The notes: a model not told the origin generated them from the letters alone. Counted from the first letter of the stretch, positions 16,217-25,245 are shown. The stretch: 64,000 nucleotides of DNA from Bifidobacterium ramosum (GCF_009299505.1 NZ_WBSM01000005.1:62001-126000), one strand, 5' to 3'. Program-made: numbers and translations.

Positions 16217-17224
16217 ATGGCTAATCACCGTAAGCAGACGCCCACGCTGAAGTCCCTGAGCGCACGCCAGTGGATGAAGATCGCCTCGGTCATCGCGGCG
16301 GTGGGTATGCTGGTGGGTGCCGGTGTGATCTCCCGTAACTTCTACATCGCCGAACATCACGACGCTGCACAGTCGCAGGTCACGTCGTACTCGGCCACCG
16401 ACCCGGACGCCCTGCAAGTGTCCCGTGGTCAGGCCCGCGATTCCATCAAGGGCGCGGACAAGAACACCACGTACGTAACCGTGAAGATCAACGGCCAGTC
16501 GCGCACCGTGCTCGGGTCCGACTTCACCGACGTCAAGTCGGTGCTGGACGCTGGCAACATCACGCTGGAACCGGAGGATTCGGTCAGCCCGTCGCTGACG
16601 AGCGAAGTCACCGAGTCCACGGTCATCACGATCGAGCGCGCCGGCACGCAGGTCGAGACGAAGGACGAGCCAATCTCGTTCAACACCGTCAAGAAGGAGA
16701 CCACCGACCTGCCGAAAGGCCAGCAGAAGGTGCAGACCGAAGGCAAGGAGGGCGTGATGGAGACCACGAGCCTCGTCACGCGCTCCGCCGGCAAGGTCGT
16801 CTCGTCGAACGTGTTCACGTCGTATGTCAAGAAGGCCCCGGTCGACAAGGTGATCCTCGTCGGCATCGGCGAAACGAAGGTGACCGACACCGCGGCCGAG
16901 ACGATCGGCACCACCACGCCGGTCGGCGAGATGCAGCAGTGGGCGCACGACTATCTGCTGAAGAACGGCTATTCGGAGGCCGATTTCACGGCGACCGTGT
17001 ATATCATCAGCCACGAGTCCGGCTGGCGTGTGAACGCCACGAACGGCAGCTCGGGCGCGTACGGTCTCGCCCAGGCGCTGCCGGGCAGCAAGATGGCGTC
17101 CGCGGGCGCCGATTGGGCCACCAACTACCAGACGCAGCTCAAGTGGTTCTGGAACTACTGCGCGAGCCGCTACGGTTCGATTCAGGGCGCGTACAACTTC
17201 TGGACGGCGAACCACTGGTACTGA
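16217..17224 (+). CDS. G5-domain secreted transglycosylase-like cell-wall protein (Rpf-like)
   Basis: 335 residues; ATG 16217 follows AAGGAGCATA. A signal/anchor helix lies at about 19-42 (MKIASVIAAVGMLVGAGVI). A DUF348-like segment (VTVKINGQSRTVLGSDFTDVKSVLDAGNI) is followed by a G5 domain (about 145-215) and a C-terminal lysozyme-like domain: FTATVYIISHESGWRVNATNGSSGAYGLAQALPGSKM...WFWNYCASRYGSIQGAYNFW. The Glu of SHESGW is the likely catalytic acid. The arrangement matches actinobacterial resuscitation-promoting-factor and transglycosylase proteins that cut peptidoglycan outside the cell. Followed by a GC hairpin at 17246. Confidence 0.9.
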   Translation: MANHRKQTPTLKSLSARQWMKIASVIAAVGMLVGAGVISRNFYIAEHHDAAQSQVTSYSATDPDALQVSRGQARDSIKGADKNTTYVTVKINGQSRTVLGSDFTDVKSVLDAGNITLEPEDSVSPSLTSEVTESTVITIERAGTQVETKDEPISFNTVKKETTDLPKGQQKVQTEGKEGVMETTSLVTRSAGKVVSSNVFTSYVKKAPVDKVILVGIGETKVTDTAAETIGTTTPVGEMQQWAHDYLLKNGYSEADFTATVYIISHESGWRVNATNGSSGAYGLAQALPGSKMASAGADWATNYQTQLKWFWNYCASRYGSIQGAYNFWTANHWY

Positions 17225-17245
17225 TCGATAGCGGATCATACATCG

Positions 17246-17286
17246 GATGACGGGGACGGAGCGTTGCGGCTTCGTCCCCGTCGTCG
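17246..17286 (+). terminator. GC-rich hairpin after the cell-wall transglycosylase gene
   Basis: GACGGGGACG pairs with CGTCCCCGTC around a GAGCGTTGCGGCTT loop, 22 bases past the stop. There is no U-tract, so it is a weak terminator candidate. Confidence 0.55.
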
Positions 17287-17391
17287 TATCGGGGGACGTC
17301 GTCACGCGCATCGTGTTGCCCCCTATCGCCGCATCGATGGTACGGTGGTGGGGTACAGAGTGCATACGTCCGCTGCGCAAGGAGATGCCCG

Positions 17392-17805
17392 ATGACGCTG
17401 AACCGTTATATCGCCATGAGAATGATCGTCGAGATCGTCGGCGCCGTCGCGTGCGCCGCGCAGATCTTCCGCAACGACACGTTGACGAGTTTGATCATCG
17501 CCGGTCTGGTGACGCTGTTGTGGCTGATCGGCGAGATCTGGATCGTCCGAGTGCTGGATCGCGAGCGTCCACGCACGGATGAGCTGTCGGATCAGCATCA
17601 GCTCACGGCGTTCCGGTTCGCGTTCTTCATCATGATCGCTGTGCTGGTGGCGATCGGCGTTGTCGGCATGCTGGCGACGCTGGTCTCCCACGTACCGTTC
17701 GTCGTGCCGCCCATGTTGCTGCCGGCGGTGGCGATGCTCGCGCTGGCCGTGGCCGACGCGCGCTACCTGTGGCTCGAGCATGACGGGGGTACGGATGAGG
17801 ACTAG
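17392..17805 (+). CDS. Small polytopic membrane protein paired with an XRE regulator
   Basis: 137 residues, ATG 17392 preceded by AAGGAGATGCCCG. Four hydrophobic segments can be read (about 10-26, 31-51, 73-96 and 101-122), with charged loops between. No catalytic motif is visible and I do not recognise the family. The stop overlaps the start of the following helix-turn-helix gene by 11 bases, so the two are translationally coupled. A membrane protein coupled to a small XRE regulator is a common actinobacterial and firmicute arrangement, in which the regulator controls the pair or the membrane protein modulates the regulator; that role is inferred. Confidence 0.75.
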   Translation: MTLNRYIAMRMIVEIVGAVACAAQIFRNDTLTSLIIAGLVTLLWLIGEIWIVRVLDRERPRTDELSDQHQLTAFRFAFFIMIAVLVAIGVVGMLATLVSHVPFVVPPMLLPAVAMLALAVADARYLWLEHDGGTDED

Positions 17806-18019
17806 TCTCAAGATCCGTCGGCTGGAGCGTAACATGAAGCAGTCCGATCTGGCCGATCTGGTCAACGTGCGCCGGGAAACCATCGGTCGGCTCGAGCAGG
17901 GCCAATATTGTCCGTCGCTGCGGTTGGCGATGGATTTGGCGAAGGTGTTCGATACGACCGTCGAGGATCTGTTCAGTTTCGACGACGAGACGGATGCGAG
18001 CGATAGCCAACGTGACTGA
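17795..18019 (+). CDS. Small XRE-family helix-turn-helix regulator
   Basis: 74 residues; ATG 17795 (MRTSLKIRRLERNMKQSDLADLV), ribosome site GGGGGT. Almost the whole protein is a Cro/C1-type helix-turn-helix: MKQSDLADLVNVRRETIGRLEQGQYCPSLRLAMDLAKVFDTTVEDLF, followed by an acidic tail. It belongs to the short YgzD/YozG-like group of single-domain regulators. It is coupled to the membrane protein before it and most likely autoregulates that operon. Confidence 0.9.
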   Translation: MRTSLKIRRLERNMKQSDLADLVNVRRETIGRLEQGQYCPSLRLAMDLAKVFDTTVEDLFSFDDETDASDSQRD

Positions 18020-18237
18020 CGCTGCCGACGCAGCCGATAACGGCCAACGCGCCCGCGATGTCCGCATATCGGTCGTTTCGGGCGTGTCGTATTGATGAAT
18101 TTTCGGTATCACCCGCGCACCCCAATCGCCGCAACGGTTTTCGCATGATTGCATCACATACGCACCGCTCGTCCATGCGCGATCGTTGTCACATGATGCG
18201 ACCTCATTGTCACACCCCCGTTCTCACCACCCCCATT

Positions 18238-18266
18238 CACCCCCTTCCGAGATCAGGAGGGGGTGT
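18238..18266 (+). promoter_or_regulatory. Hairpin in the leader of the surface-protein gene
   Basis: CACCCCCTTCC...GGAGGGGGTG-like inverted repeat about 65 bases before the start codon. It could be a terminator for the upstream pair or a 5' UTR stem. The 310-base gap 18020-18329 has no other clear feature. Confidence 0.45.
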
Positions 18267-18329
18267 AGAGTGTGGGTTGTGCGCAGGCTGGCAGTAGGGT
18301 CTGTGCGATACATGCTTAGGAGGCAACTC

Positions 18330-18851
18330 ATGAAGAAGAAGATCATGGCCATCGTGGCCACCATCGCCGCCGTGTTCGGTTTCGGCTTCGCCGCCAACTC
18401 CGCCATGGCCGTCGATTACGGTGCGGTCACCGTGTCCGGCAACGTCGCGACCGTGACGATCAACCCGGGTACGTTCCAGCCGAACGAGAAGTTCACCGTG
18501 ACGTTCGACGACACCTACGTCAGCAACGTTGAGCAGATTGCTCAGAAGACTTGGGGTCCGTTCACCGCCGCCGCCGATGGTTCCGCTAACCTGAAGATCA
18601 CCCTGACCGACGCCGGCGTGAAGCTGGCTCAGGAAGGCAAGCTCGCCGCTTCCTTCACCGGCGAGAACGGCACCACCTTCGCTCTGCCGGTGAACGCCCC
18701 GGCTACCGGCGCTCCGTCCACCAACCCGTCCGGCACGACCGGCACCACCGCCAACACCGGTGCCGCCATCGCTCCGTACGCCATCGCCGTGGCTCTGCTC
18801 GCCGCCGCCGGTGTCGCCATCTTCTCCGTGCGCAAGGTCAGCCGTCGCTGA
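18330..18851 (+). CDS. Secreted/anchored small surface protein
   Basis: 173 residues; ATG 18330 has AGGAGG seven bases upstream, the strongest ribosome site in this part of the window. Signal peptide at residues 1-28 (MKKKIMAIVATIAAVFGFGFAANSAMA, cleavage after AMA). The mature part is about 100 residues of beta-rich sequence (VTVSGNVATVTINPGTFQPNEKFTVTFDD), then a Thr/Gly/Pro spacer (GAPSTNPSGTTGTTANTG), one membrane helix (AIAPYAIAVALLAAAGVAIFS) and KVSRR. This is the layout of wall-linked proteins, but no LPxTG is present (TANTG is the nearest), so membrane anchoring is more likely than sortase attachment. Function unknown. Codon use suggests high expression. Confidence 0.85.
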   Translation: MKKKIMAIVATIAAVFGFGFAANSAMAVDYGAVTVSGNVATVTINPGTFQPNEKFTVTFDDTYVSNVEQIAQKTWGPFTAAADGSANLKITLTDAGVKLAQEGKLAASFTGENGTTFALPVNAPATGAPSTNPSGTTGTTANTGAAIAPYAIAVALLAAAGVAIFSVRKVSRR

Positions 18852-18893
18852 ATCATCGCGAACGGTAATCAGTATGCACTGAATATCTGACGA

Positions 18894-18940
18894 TAAAAAT
18901 AGCTCGGGATCACATGATTCCGAGCTATTTTTATATCTTT
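18894..18940 (+). terminator. Rho-independent terminator
   Basis: AAAAATAGCTCGG pairs with CCGAGCTATTTTT around a short loop; the T-run follows and A-run precedes, so it could also work in the other direction. It lies 43 bases after the surface-protein gene. Confidence 0.9.
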
Positions 18941-19114
18941 TTATGCCCCCGAAAAATCAATATATGACCCCATCAATAACCTCAATTCAATATCAACAAA
19001 ACAGCCTATATTTCATGCAATAATTATGTATTCATAATGTGCATACATACTGTATTATGCCGTTACAATAGAAATGAAATAAACCGATAATTAATGAATA
19101 ATAAGGAGCTGAAT

Positions 19115-19549
19115 ATGGCGTCTTTGCTGCAGGGATTTGAGGAAGTCCGTCTGGTCAAGCCGGTCGGCAAAACCATGATGACCGTCACCGATTCGCTCGT
19201 CCGCTTCAACAAGGCCACCGCCGCCGCACTCGGCTACCCGGCGTACGTCAAGGTGCTCATCAACGACAAGACCCGGCAGATCGCACTCACTCCGGCCACC
19301 GCCAAGGGCGAGAACTCCGTGAAGTTCAGCAAGTCCGAGGATAAGCAGACCTCGTCGATCAGCTTGAAGGACGCCGCGCTGGTCGACGCGATCCGCCAGT
19401 ACTTCACGTTCGGCGAGGCCCCGGAGGGCGAGGTCGCGTTCGAATCCGTCAACGGCACCGCGTATGTCGATGACAAGACCGTCATTTTCGACGCGGACAA
19501 TGCCAAGTCCGGCACGATGAAGCGTCGCGGCCGCAAGAAGGCCGCCTGA
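19115..19549 (+). CDS. Conserved hypothetical protein with basic C-terminus
   Basis: 144 residues from ATG 19115 (MASLLQGFEEVRLVKPVGKTMMTV), with AAGGAG eight bases upstream; an ATG at 19094 would add seven residues. It is not a family I can name. It is a compact, soluble alpha/beta-looking protein with a conserved-looking N-terminus (VRFNKATAAALGYPAYVKVLINDKTRQIALTP). The C-terminus, MKRRGRKKAA, resembles a nucleic-acid-binding tail. No membrane segment or catalytic motif. The upstream leader (18941-19114) is strikingly AT-rich against this genome, with a TACAAT box at 19064. That points to a strong promoter and a well expressed gene. DNA or RNA binding is speculation. Confidence 0.75.
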   Translation: MASLLQGFEEVRLVKPVGKTMMTVTDSLVRFNKATAAALGYPAYVKVLINDKTRQIALTPATAKGENSVKFSKSEDKQTSSISLKDAALVDAIRQYFTFGEAPEGEVAFESVNGTAYVDDKTVIFDADNAKSGTMKRRGRKKAA

Positions 19550-19609
19550 CCGATTTGTAGGCCCGTCGCACGGTTCCTCATCTCTCGCACGGCCCCTCCT
19601 TCATCTCTC

Positions 19610-19657
19610 AACGGACATACAGCCGATTTACGGGTTGAAATCGGCTGTATGTCCGTT
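19610..19657. repeat. 48-bp hairpin family, copy 9
   Basis: Consensus arms; 60 bases past the stop of the hypothetical gene. Confidence 0.9.
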
Positions 19658-19718
19658 ATTGGTAATGGAGATAGTGTTCTTCACTCTCCATCCCACACCT
19701 TCCTAGCCACGTCCGCTC

Positions 19719-19778
19719 CACCTCAACGGACATACAGCCGATCACACCCCCACTTTCGGCCGTATGTCCGTTGAGGTG
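19719..19778. repeat. 48-bp hairpin family, copy 10 (extended stem)
   Basis: Core 19725-19772, with CACCTC / GAGGTG extending the stem. The right arm has CGGCCGTATG instead of CGGCTGTATG, leaving one unpaired or G-U position. Confidence 0.85.
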
Positions 19779-19843
19779 ATTGACACAAACCGCACTTCAC
19801 TGTTGCCGCCCTCCTTTCCTCCCCTGTCAGACGGCTCCACCTC

Positions 19844-19891
19844 AACGGACATCCAGCCGATTTTCACCCTCAAATCGGCTGTATGTCCGTT
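19844..19891. repeat. 48-bp hairpin family, copy 11
   Basis: AACGGACATCCAGCCGAT / ATCGGCTGTATGTCCGTT. The three copies 9-11 fill the 438-base gap 19550-19987 at about 117-base spacing; no gene lies there. Confidence 0.9.
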
Positions 19892-19987
19892 AAAGAAAAC
19901 GCAGCAACATCCGGCGAGCGTGGATCTGCGCACACTCTTCACCTCATCGTCGCCCGACGTTATATTCGTGCGCTACCATCGTCAACG

Positions 19988-21343
19988 ATGTCAGATTTCC
20001 CCCGTACTTTCCCCGCACCACCCTCACCCGTGCGCACGCATGTCGTCACACTCGCCGACCGCAGCGACCTCGTCCTCTATCTCGCGCTGCTCATGCTGCC
20101 GGTCGACGGCACCACGCTCGGCCTGTACGCCCCGTTCTGGACGCCGATCTCACCGTGGCTGTTTCTGCTGTACGCGGCGCTGAATTGGCGCGACGTGCCG
20201 AGCGTCTATCGCCGTTTCCGCATGTGGTTCGTCTTCCCGGCGGTGCTGGTGGCGTATTCGACGCTGGGTTGGTCGAGCGTCGCCCTGCATCCGGTGCCGG
20301 CCTTGACGAGTCTGTGCGCGGTGATCGGCGCGTTGGCATGTCTGGTTGCGCTGGATATTGCGCTCAGAATCAAGCGGCTGCCGTGGTCGGATATGATCCG
20401 CGTGCTGTTGTTCGCGTACTGGTTCGCGTTCGGCGTGGGCGTGGTGCAATGGCTGGGTGTGCGGTTGGATCTGGGATCGGTGCGCTCGTATTTCAGTCAT
20501 TTGATGTACCGGTCGTATATTTCGGCATCGTCGCCGTGGGGCGGCGGCCGGCCGCAGTTCCTGTTCGCGGAGCCGAGCTATATCGGCATGCATCTGTTCG
20601 GCGTGCTGTTGCCGCTGATGTGGCTGATGCGGTCGCGTGACAGTATCTATGCGCGACGCCTGCGTGATCTGATCGTTGCGTTTGCCGCCGGCTCGGTGTT
20701 GATGGGTGCCGGTGTGCGCATCATTCTGGATTCGCTGATCGCGTTGATCGTCGTGATTGCGGAGCGTACGCGGTGGCATGCTGCCGATTCCCGCCGCAAT
20801 GGCGTATTGGCGCTATGCGGCACGGCGGTACTGGGCGTGCTAAGCATCGTGCTCAATAGCCGGTTGAACAGCATCGCCGCGAATGGCATGGATGGCGACG
20901 GGTCGTTCTTCGCGCGTATCTGGCAGTCGCTGGGGCCGATCTGCGGCATGCTGACGCATCCGATCTATCTGCTGACCGGTTATGGCGCCGGCAACATCGC
21001 CGATGCCACGCATGACGGCGCCGCCGTGGCCGTGCATGTGCTGCGGGCACTGCATCTGCCGGCCGACAGCGCGGCGGGATGGTACGCGCAAATGACGCCG
21101 GACACGATCTGGACGATGAGCGCGTACACCAGTTTCGTGACCGAATACGGCGTGTTGGCGCTGGTGCTGCTGTTCGTGCTGCTCGCGCGTCATATCACCG
21201 CCGGCTGCGGCTGGCCCAAGACCGTCGTCTGCTGGTTCGCGCTGACGGTGTATCTGTACATCCAGTTTGAAGGCTATGCGTTCTACGCGCTCCCCCTGTT
21301 CATCTGGGTCACGGCACCACGACGTACCGTCGCAGACGAGTAA
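19988..21343 (+). CDS. Polytopic membrane protein, O-antigen polymerase/ligase-like
   Basis: 451 residues from ATG 19988 (MSDFPRTFPAPPSPVRTHVV). About ten to twelve membrane segments are spread along the protein, with a large extracytoplasmic loop between about 315 and 395 (LNSIAANGMDGDGSFFARIWQSLGPICGMLTHPIYLLTGYGAGNIAD...). The pattern FRPQFLFAEPSYIGMHL and the GYGAGN segment followed by a soluble loop and a conserved TSFVTEYGVLAL resemble Wzy/WaaL-type proteins that polymerise or transfer undecaprenyl-linked sugars. It stands alone, 17 kb from the polysaccharide locus. The function is therefore inferred only from topology and short motifs. Confidence 0.65.
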   Translation: MSDFPRTFPAPPSPVRTHVVTLADRSDLVLYLALLMLPVDGTTLGLYAPFWTPISPWLFLLYAALNWRDVPSVYRRFRMWFVFPAVLVAYSTLGWSSVALHPVPALTSLCAVIGALACLVALDIALRIKRLPWSDMIRVLLFAYWFAFGVGVVQWLGVRLDLGSVRSYFSHLMYRSYISASSPWGGGRPQFLFAEPSYIGMHLFGVLLPLMWLMRSRDSIYARRLRDLIVAFAAGSVLMGAGVRIILDSLIALIVVIAERTRWHAADSRRNGVLALCGTAVLGVLSIVLNSRLNSIAANGMDGDGSFFARIWQSLGPICGMLTHPIYLLTGYGAGNIADATHDGAAVAVHVLRALHLPADSAAGWYAQMTPDTIWTMSAYTSFVTEYGVLALVLLFVLLARHITAGCGWPKTVVCWFALTVYLYIQFEGYAFYALPLFIWVTAPRRTVADE

Positions 21344-21357
21344 CACATCACTATAAC

Positions 21358-21404
21358 AACGGACATGCGGCCGATTACAGAACGCAATCGGCCGCATGTC
21401 CGTC
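21358..21404. repeat. 48-bp hairpin family, copy 12 (compensated variant)
   Basis: AACGGACATGCGGCCGAT / ATCGGCCGCATGTCCGTC. Two positions differ from consensus in both arms in a way that keeps the pairs. It lies between convergent genes, so it could act as a bidirectional terminator here. Confidence 0.9.
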
Positions 21405-21456
21405 AGAGTGGAGCCGCATGACTCACGACGTGTCAGTCACAGCCACCGTACGCCGG

Positions 21457-24400
21457 CTATTCCTTAGCGACGCAGTTGGGCGTGACGTCGGCGATGACCT
21501 GCCCCGCGGCGACGGCGAGCGTGTCGCCGGTGCCCCAGTATCCGTTGCCCTTGCCGTTGGTCCAGCCGTTGGCGTCCCAATCGGATCCGTTGGTGAATGC
21601 GGTCTTGACCTTGGCGCCGCCGGTGTCGGGTATGGTGACGCTGTACCAGCCGTCGCAGGCGGCTTTCATCGTCACGCCGTTGGTGGTCTTCGTGCCGATG
21701 GTGTACGACATCTTGACCGTCTTCCATGCGGCGGTCGGCTTGTAGTACACCGTCATCGGCGATTTGGACGCGGGTTCGGTCACGGTGAGTTTGATCGACG
21801 CCGTCACGCCGCCTGATTCGGCGGTGATGGTCACCGTACCGGCGGACTTGGCGGTGACTTCACCGGTGCCCATCACCGACGCGACGGACGAGTCGGAGGA
21901 CGACCACGAGACACGGGCGGTGTCCTGCGCGGAGTCGGGCGACACCGTCGCCTGCAGCGTCACGGATTCGCCGGTCTGCAGCGTCAGTTTGCCGTCCTTT
22001 ACGCCGTCGCCGGAGATCGCGATACTCTCAACGGCCGCCACGCAGGGGCTTACGGAACCGAGCTGTCCGTTCTCGAGCACGATGGTCGCGCCGGAGGCCT
22101 GGTAGTTCCGGCCTCCGTTGTTGTCCCAGTTGCCGGAGCCGTTGGTCACGACGAACTCGACGGTCTGCTCCTTCGCCTCCTTGATGGTGTAGGAAACCCA
22201 GCCGTCGCAGGCCGCGGTCATCTTCACGCCCGGAACGGTGGTCCATGCGCCGTCGCCCACACGGTAGTGCAGGTATGTGGAGTCCGCGCCGAAACCGGCA
22301 CTCGGGTAGAACACGGTCGTGTTGTTCGTCACCGGCTTCTCGCCGCCGCTCTCGCCGGATCCGCCTTCGCCGCCGGAGCCACCGCCTTCGCCGGAACCGC
22401 CATCGGAATCATCCGAACCGCCGATGCGCGCGAAGTTCACGGTGAAGTTGTCGAGATCGGACTTCTCGAAGCTGTTGTTCTCCTGCGAGCCGGCCGAGTC
22501 GTCGAGATCGGCGTTGTCGTTCACCGCGAGATCGTACGGCAGCGCGTCCATGCCGGACTTGCCCATCGTGGCGACGAGCTGCACGCCGATGCCGCTCTTC
22601 GCGATCGTCGCCGCGTCGGTGCCGAGTTCGCTCAGCGGAATGGACATCTCATAGTGGAAGTCCATCGTGCTCGAATCGTGGCCCTTCTCGTTGAAGTTGA
22701 CCCACTTCGCGTTCGTACCGGCCTTCATATCTCCGGGCACGCGACCGTTGTTGGTACCGTACGCGCCGTCGATGCCGTTGACCTCGGAACTCAGAATGCC
22801 GGTCCCGTACTTGAACACGATGCCGGACTTTTCGGTCTCGGTCTTCGCGTTGGCCGCCGGGCCGTACTGCGCGTTCGCGTTCAGGCCGTCGTTGTCGCCG
22901 CCGTAGATCCACGGTCCGTTCGCGCCGTTCGTGGAGATCGCGAGCACCTTGTTGAGCTTGTTCTGCCACGTGATGCCGCTGTCCCACAACGTGCCGCCGG
23001 TGGTGAGCTGTGCGCTCTTGCCGATGCGCGTGGCACTGTCGCCGGTGTCGAACGCGAAGAAGAACGGGACGTTCATGGTGTTGAACAAAGTGCCTTGCGA
23101 CAGCGGATAGTTGTCGTTGGGCGCGACCACGTCCTGCACGTTGGTCATCTCCCACATGAGGTACAGGTTGTCGTCGTCGTACGTGCCGTACAGCGTGTAC
23201 AGATCAATCGGGACCTCGTACATCGAGTTCGGACGGTAGACGCGCGGGTCGTCGTTGGCGGCGTCCTGCGCGATGATCATCGAGCTGTCCCAGTCGTTCG
23301 TCTTGCCGTCGACCGTGATGGTCTTCTTCGTGGCGTTCGTCTTGGTCTGGTATTGGCTGGCAAGATGCTGCGCCTCGACTGCGGTCTTCGTGTATGTGTA
23401 CGTGTTCGTGAGCGTCTCGCCGGTTTCCGTGTTGGTGGCGGTGACGGTCACGGTGACCTTCTCGCCGATCTTCAGGGAGCCGCCGACCTCGATGGCGTCG
23501 CCGTCCTTGAACGTGCCGGACTTGCCTTCGGACGTGGCGTACTTGGCGTTCTTCACGTTCTTCGCATACAGCGTGACGGTGGTGGAGTCGGTGCTGAACG
23601 ACGTGGACGCGGTGGCGGAGACGGAGGAGACCTTCGCGGTGCTGCCTTCGGCGTCGTAGTAGACGCTCACAGCGTTGCCTTTGGCGGTGCCGGCCGTGAT
23701 CTTGCCGCCCGCGACGGTGATGGTGCCGCCGTTGACCTGATCCTTGTACGTACCGTCGTCCAGCGTGGTGGCCGAGCCGACCAGGCTCTGGTCGCCACCC
23801 ATGTTGGCGATTACGACGCCGTCGTTCGCGTCGTTGCCGTCGGCCACGTAGCGCTCGATCATGAGGCAGGAGTTCTGGCCGTTGCAGTTGCGCAGGTATT
23901 CGGCCTCGCCGTCCATCGCGTTGCGGAAGTGGTTGACCGCGACGACGGATGTATCCTTCCACATGTCGTCGCCGGCGTCGCCGAGCTGGCTCTGCTCCGC
24001 GAACTGCGGGTTCGAGCCGCCGGATCCGACCGGGCGGTTGAAGTACAGCGGCGCACCGGCCTGTCGGGAGGCGACGAGCGCCCAGCCCATCTTGAGCTGG
24101 TAGTCGTTGAGGTATGTGGATTCCTTGTCGCCGTTCGCGTAGTTATCGTGCGACTCGACCCAGGTGACGAGCTGGTCGTTCTTCGCGCCGCCGTTGCTGA
24201 GGTTGCTGAGCGTGCCGGCGCTCAGGTTGCCGTTGCGAATGGCCGACCGCACGGTCTGGCCATAGCTGGATGCGGTGTTGCCGCCGCCGTCCGACGAGTA
24301 CTTGGTGAATAGGTCGGCGTAGCCCTTGTAATTGAGGCTGGAATCGCCCTGCAGCACCTCGCCGTACTGGTATTGTGCGCCGTTCTGCAAAATCGTGTCC

Positions 24401-25245
24401 CAGTAGACCGAATGCTCGCCGAGCTCGTCCGGCAGTTCGACGTGCTTGGCGGCGTCGAAGCGGAAGCCGTCCACGCCGTCCGCGACGGCCTGCACGAGGA
24501 AGTCCTTCATCTTGTCCGCGGCGGCCTGGTTCTGCGTGTTGATGTCCCACAGGCCGAGCAGATGGCATTGGGTGACCTGCCAGCGGTTGGAATAGTTGAT
24601 ATTGTCGCCGTTGGTGCCGGAGCAGTTGGAGCGCGAGTGGAACAGGCTGGTGTCCTTCCAGCTGGAGTCGATGGCGTTCCAGTCGGAGGTGAAGTGGTTG
24701 GCGACCACGTCGACGATGATGCGCACGCCGTACTTGTGCGCTTCGGCGGTGAGCGCCTTGAGGTCGTCTTCAGTGCCGACGACGAAGTTGCCGATGCTGG
24801 TGCTGATGGGCTGGTAGACGTAGTACCAGTTTTCGGTGAACTTCTTGCCGTTGGCTTCGTTGACCTTGATGTGGCTCATCGGTTCGGTCTGCACGGAGGT
24901 GTAGCCGGCTTCGGCGATGGCTGCCATGTTCTTCCTGATGGTGTCGAACGACCACATCCAGGCGTGCAGGATGGCGCCGGAATCCATGGATTCGGTCAGG
25001 CCGTACTGTTCGCGCGCGGCCTCGAATGCGGCGTTGCCGCGGGTGTTGGCGTAGCTGTCGGTCACGCCGGTGTCGGCGTTGGCCGACACGGTGGCGATGG
25101 ACAGGCCGCCGAACAATGTGGCCGCTGCAGCGATCCAGACAACCGCCTTTTTGCTAACCTTTGCAAACGGGGATTTGCGATGGGCACGGCACAGTTCTTG
25201 CGAACATGCGTCCCTTTCCGCGTCCGATGGATATCCGGTGTACAT
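21457..25245 (-). CDS. Secreted resistant-starch alpha-amylase (GH13 + CBM74 + CBM26 + Ig + CBM26)
   Basis: 1262 residues, ATG 25245 after AAAGGAGCTGC. Signal peptide with a long n-region, cleavage near Ala57-Asp58 (SANA/DTG). The GH13 domain (about 65-490, AmyE-like GH13_28) has VDVVANH, GFRFDAAKH (nucleophile Asp264), YGEVLQG (acid/base Glu296) and WVESHDN (Asp367). An Ig-like C domain runs to about 620. Residues about 635-942 (ITVDGKTNDWDSSMIIAQDAANDDPRVYRPNSMYE...) match the CBM74 pattern found in granular-starch amylases. A Gly/Ser/Glu linker (943-969) leads to a CBM26-like domain (about 976-1070, VFYPSAGFGADSTYLHYRVGDGAWTTVPG), a Big_2 Ig-like domain and a second CBM26-like domain ending the protein. 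No sortase motif. It hydrolyses alpha-1,4 bonds of starch outside the cell, probably of raw or resistant granules. Confidence 0.93.
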   Translation of the reverse strand: MYTGYPSDAERDACSQELCRAHRKSPFAKVSKKAVVWIAAAATLFGGLSIATVSANADTGVTDSYANTRGNAAFEAAREQYGLTESMDSGAILHAWMWSFDTIRKNMAAIAEAGYTSVQTEPMSHIKVNEANGKKFTENWYYVYQPISTSIGNFVVGTEDDLKALTAEAHKYGVRIIVDVVANHFTSDWNAIDSSWKDTSLFHSRSNCSGTNGDNINYSNRWQVTQCHLLGLWDINTQNQAAADKMKDFLVQAVADGVDGFRFDAAKHVELPDELGEHSVYWDTILQNGAQYQYGEVLQGDSSLNYKGYADLFTKYSSDGGGNTASSYGQTVRSAIRNGNLSAGTLSNLSNGGAKNDQLVTWVESHDNYANGDKESTYLNDYQLKMGWALVASRQAGAPLYFNRPVGSGGSNPQFAEQSQLGDAGDDMWKDTSVVAVNHFRNAMDGEAEYLRNCNGQNSCLMIERYVADGNDANDGVVIANMGGDQSLVGSATTLDDGTYKDQVNGGTITVAGGKITAGTAKGNAVSVYYDAEGSTAKVSSVSATASTSFSTDSTTVTLYAKNVKNAKYATSEGKSGTFKDGDAIEVGGSLKIGEKVTVTVTATNTETGETLTNTYTYTKTAVEAQHLASQYQTKTNATKKTITVDGKTNDWDSSMIIAQDAANDDPRVYRPNSMYEVPIDLYTLYGTYDDDNLYLMWEMTNVQDVVAPNDNYPLSQGTLFNTMNVPFFFAFDTGDSATRIGKSAQLTTGGTLWDSGITWQNKLNKVLAISTNGANGPWIYGGDNDGLNANAQYGPAANAKTETEKSGIVFKYGTGILSSEVNGIDGAYGTNNGRVPGDMKAGTNAKWVNFNEKGHDSSTMDFHYEMSIPLSELGTDAATIAKSGIGVQLVATMGKSGMDALPYDLAVNDNADLDDSAGSQENNSFEKSDLDNFTVNFARIGGSDDSDGGSGEGGGSGGEGGSGESGGEKPVTNNTTVFYPSAGFGADSTYLHYRVGDGAWTTVPGVKMTAACDGWVSYTIKEAKEQTVEFVVTNGSGNWDNNGGRNYQASGATIVLENGQLGSVSPCVAAVESIAISGDGVKDGKLTLQTGESVTLQATVSPDSAQDTARVSWSSSDSSVASVMGTGEVTAKSAGTVTITAESGGVTASIKLTVTEPASKSPMTVYYKPTAAWKTVKMSYTIGTKTTNGVTMKAACDGWYSVTIPDTGGAKVKTAFTNGSDWDANGWTNGKGNGYWGTGDTLAVAAGQVIADVTPNCVAKE

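Noticed and set aside
18700-18851. Sortase-anchored LPxTG protein
   Set aside because: The C-terminus has a helix and basic tail, but the sequence before it is TANTGA, not LPxTG or a known variant.
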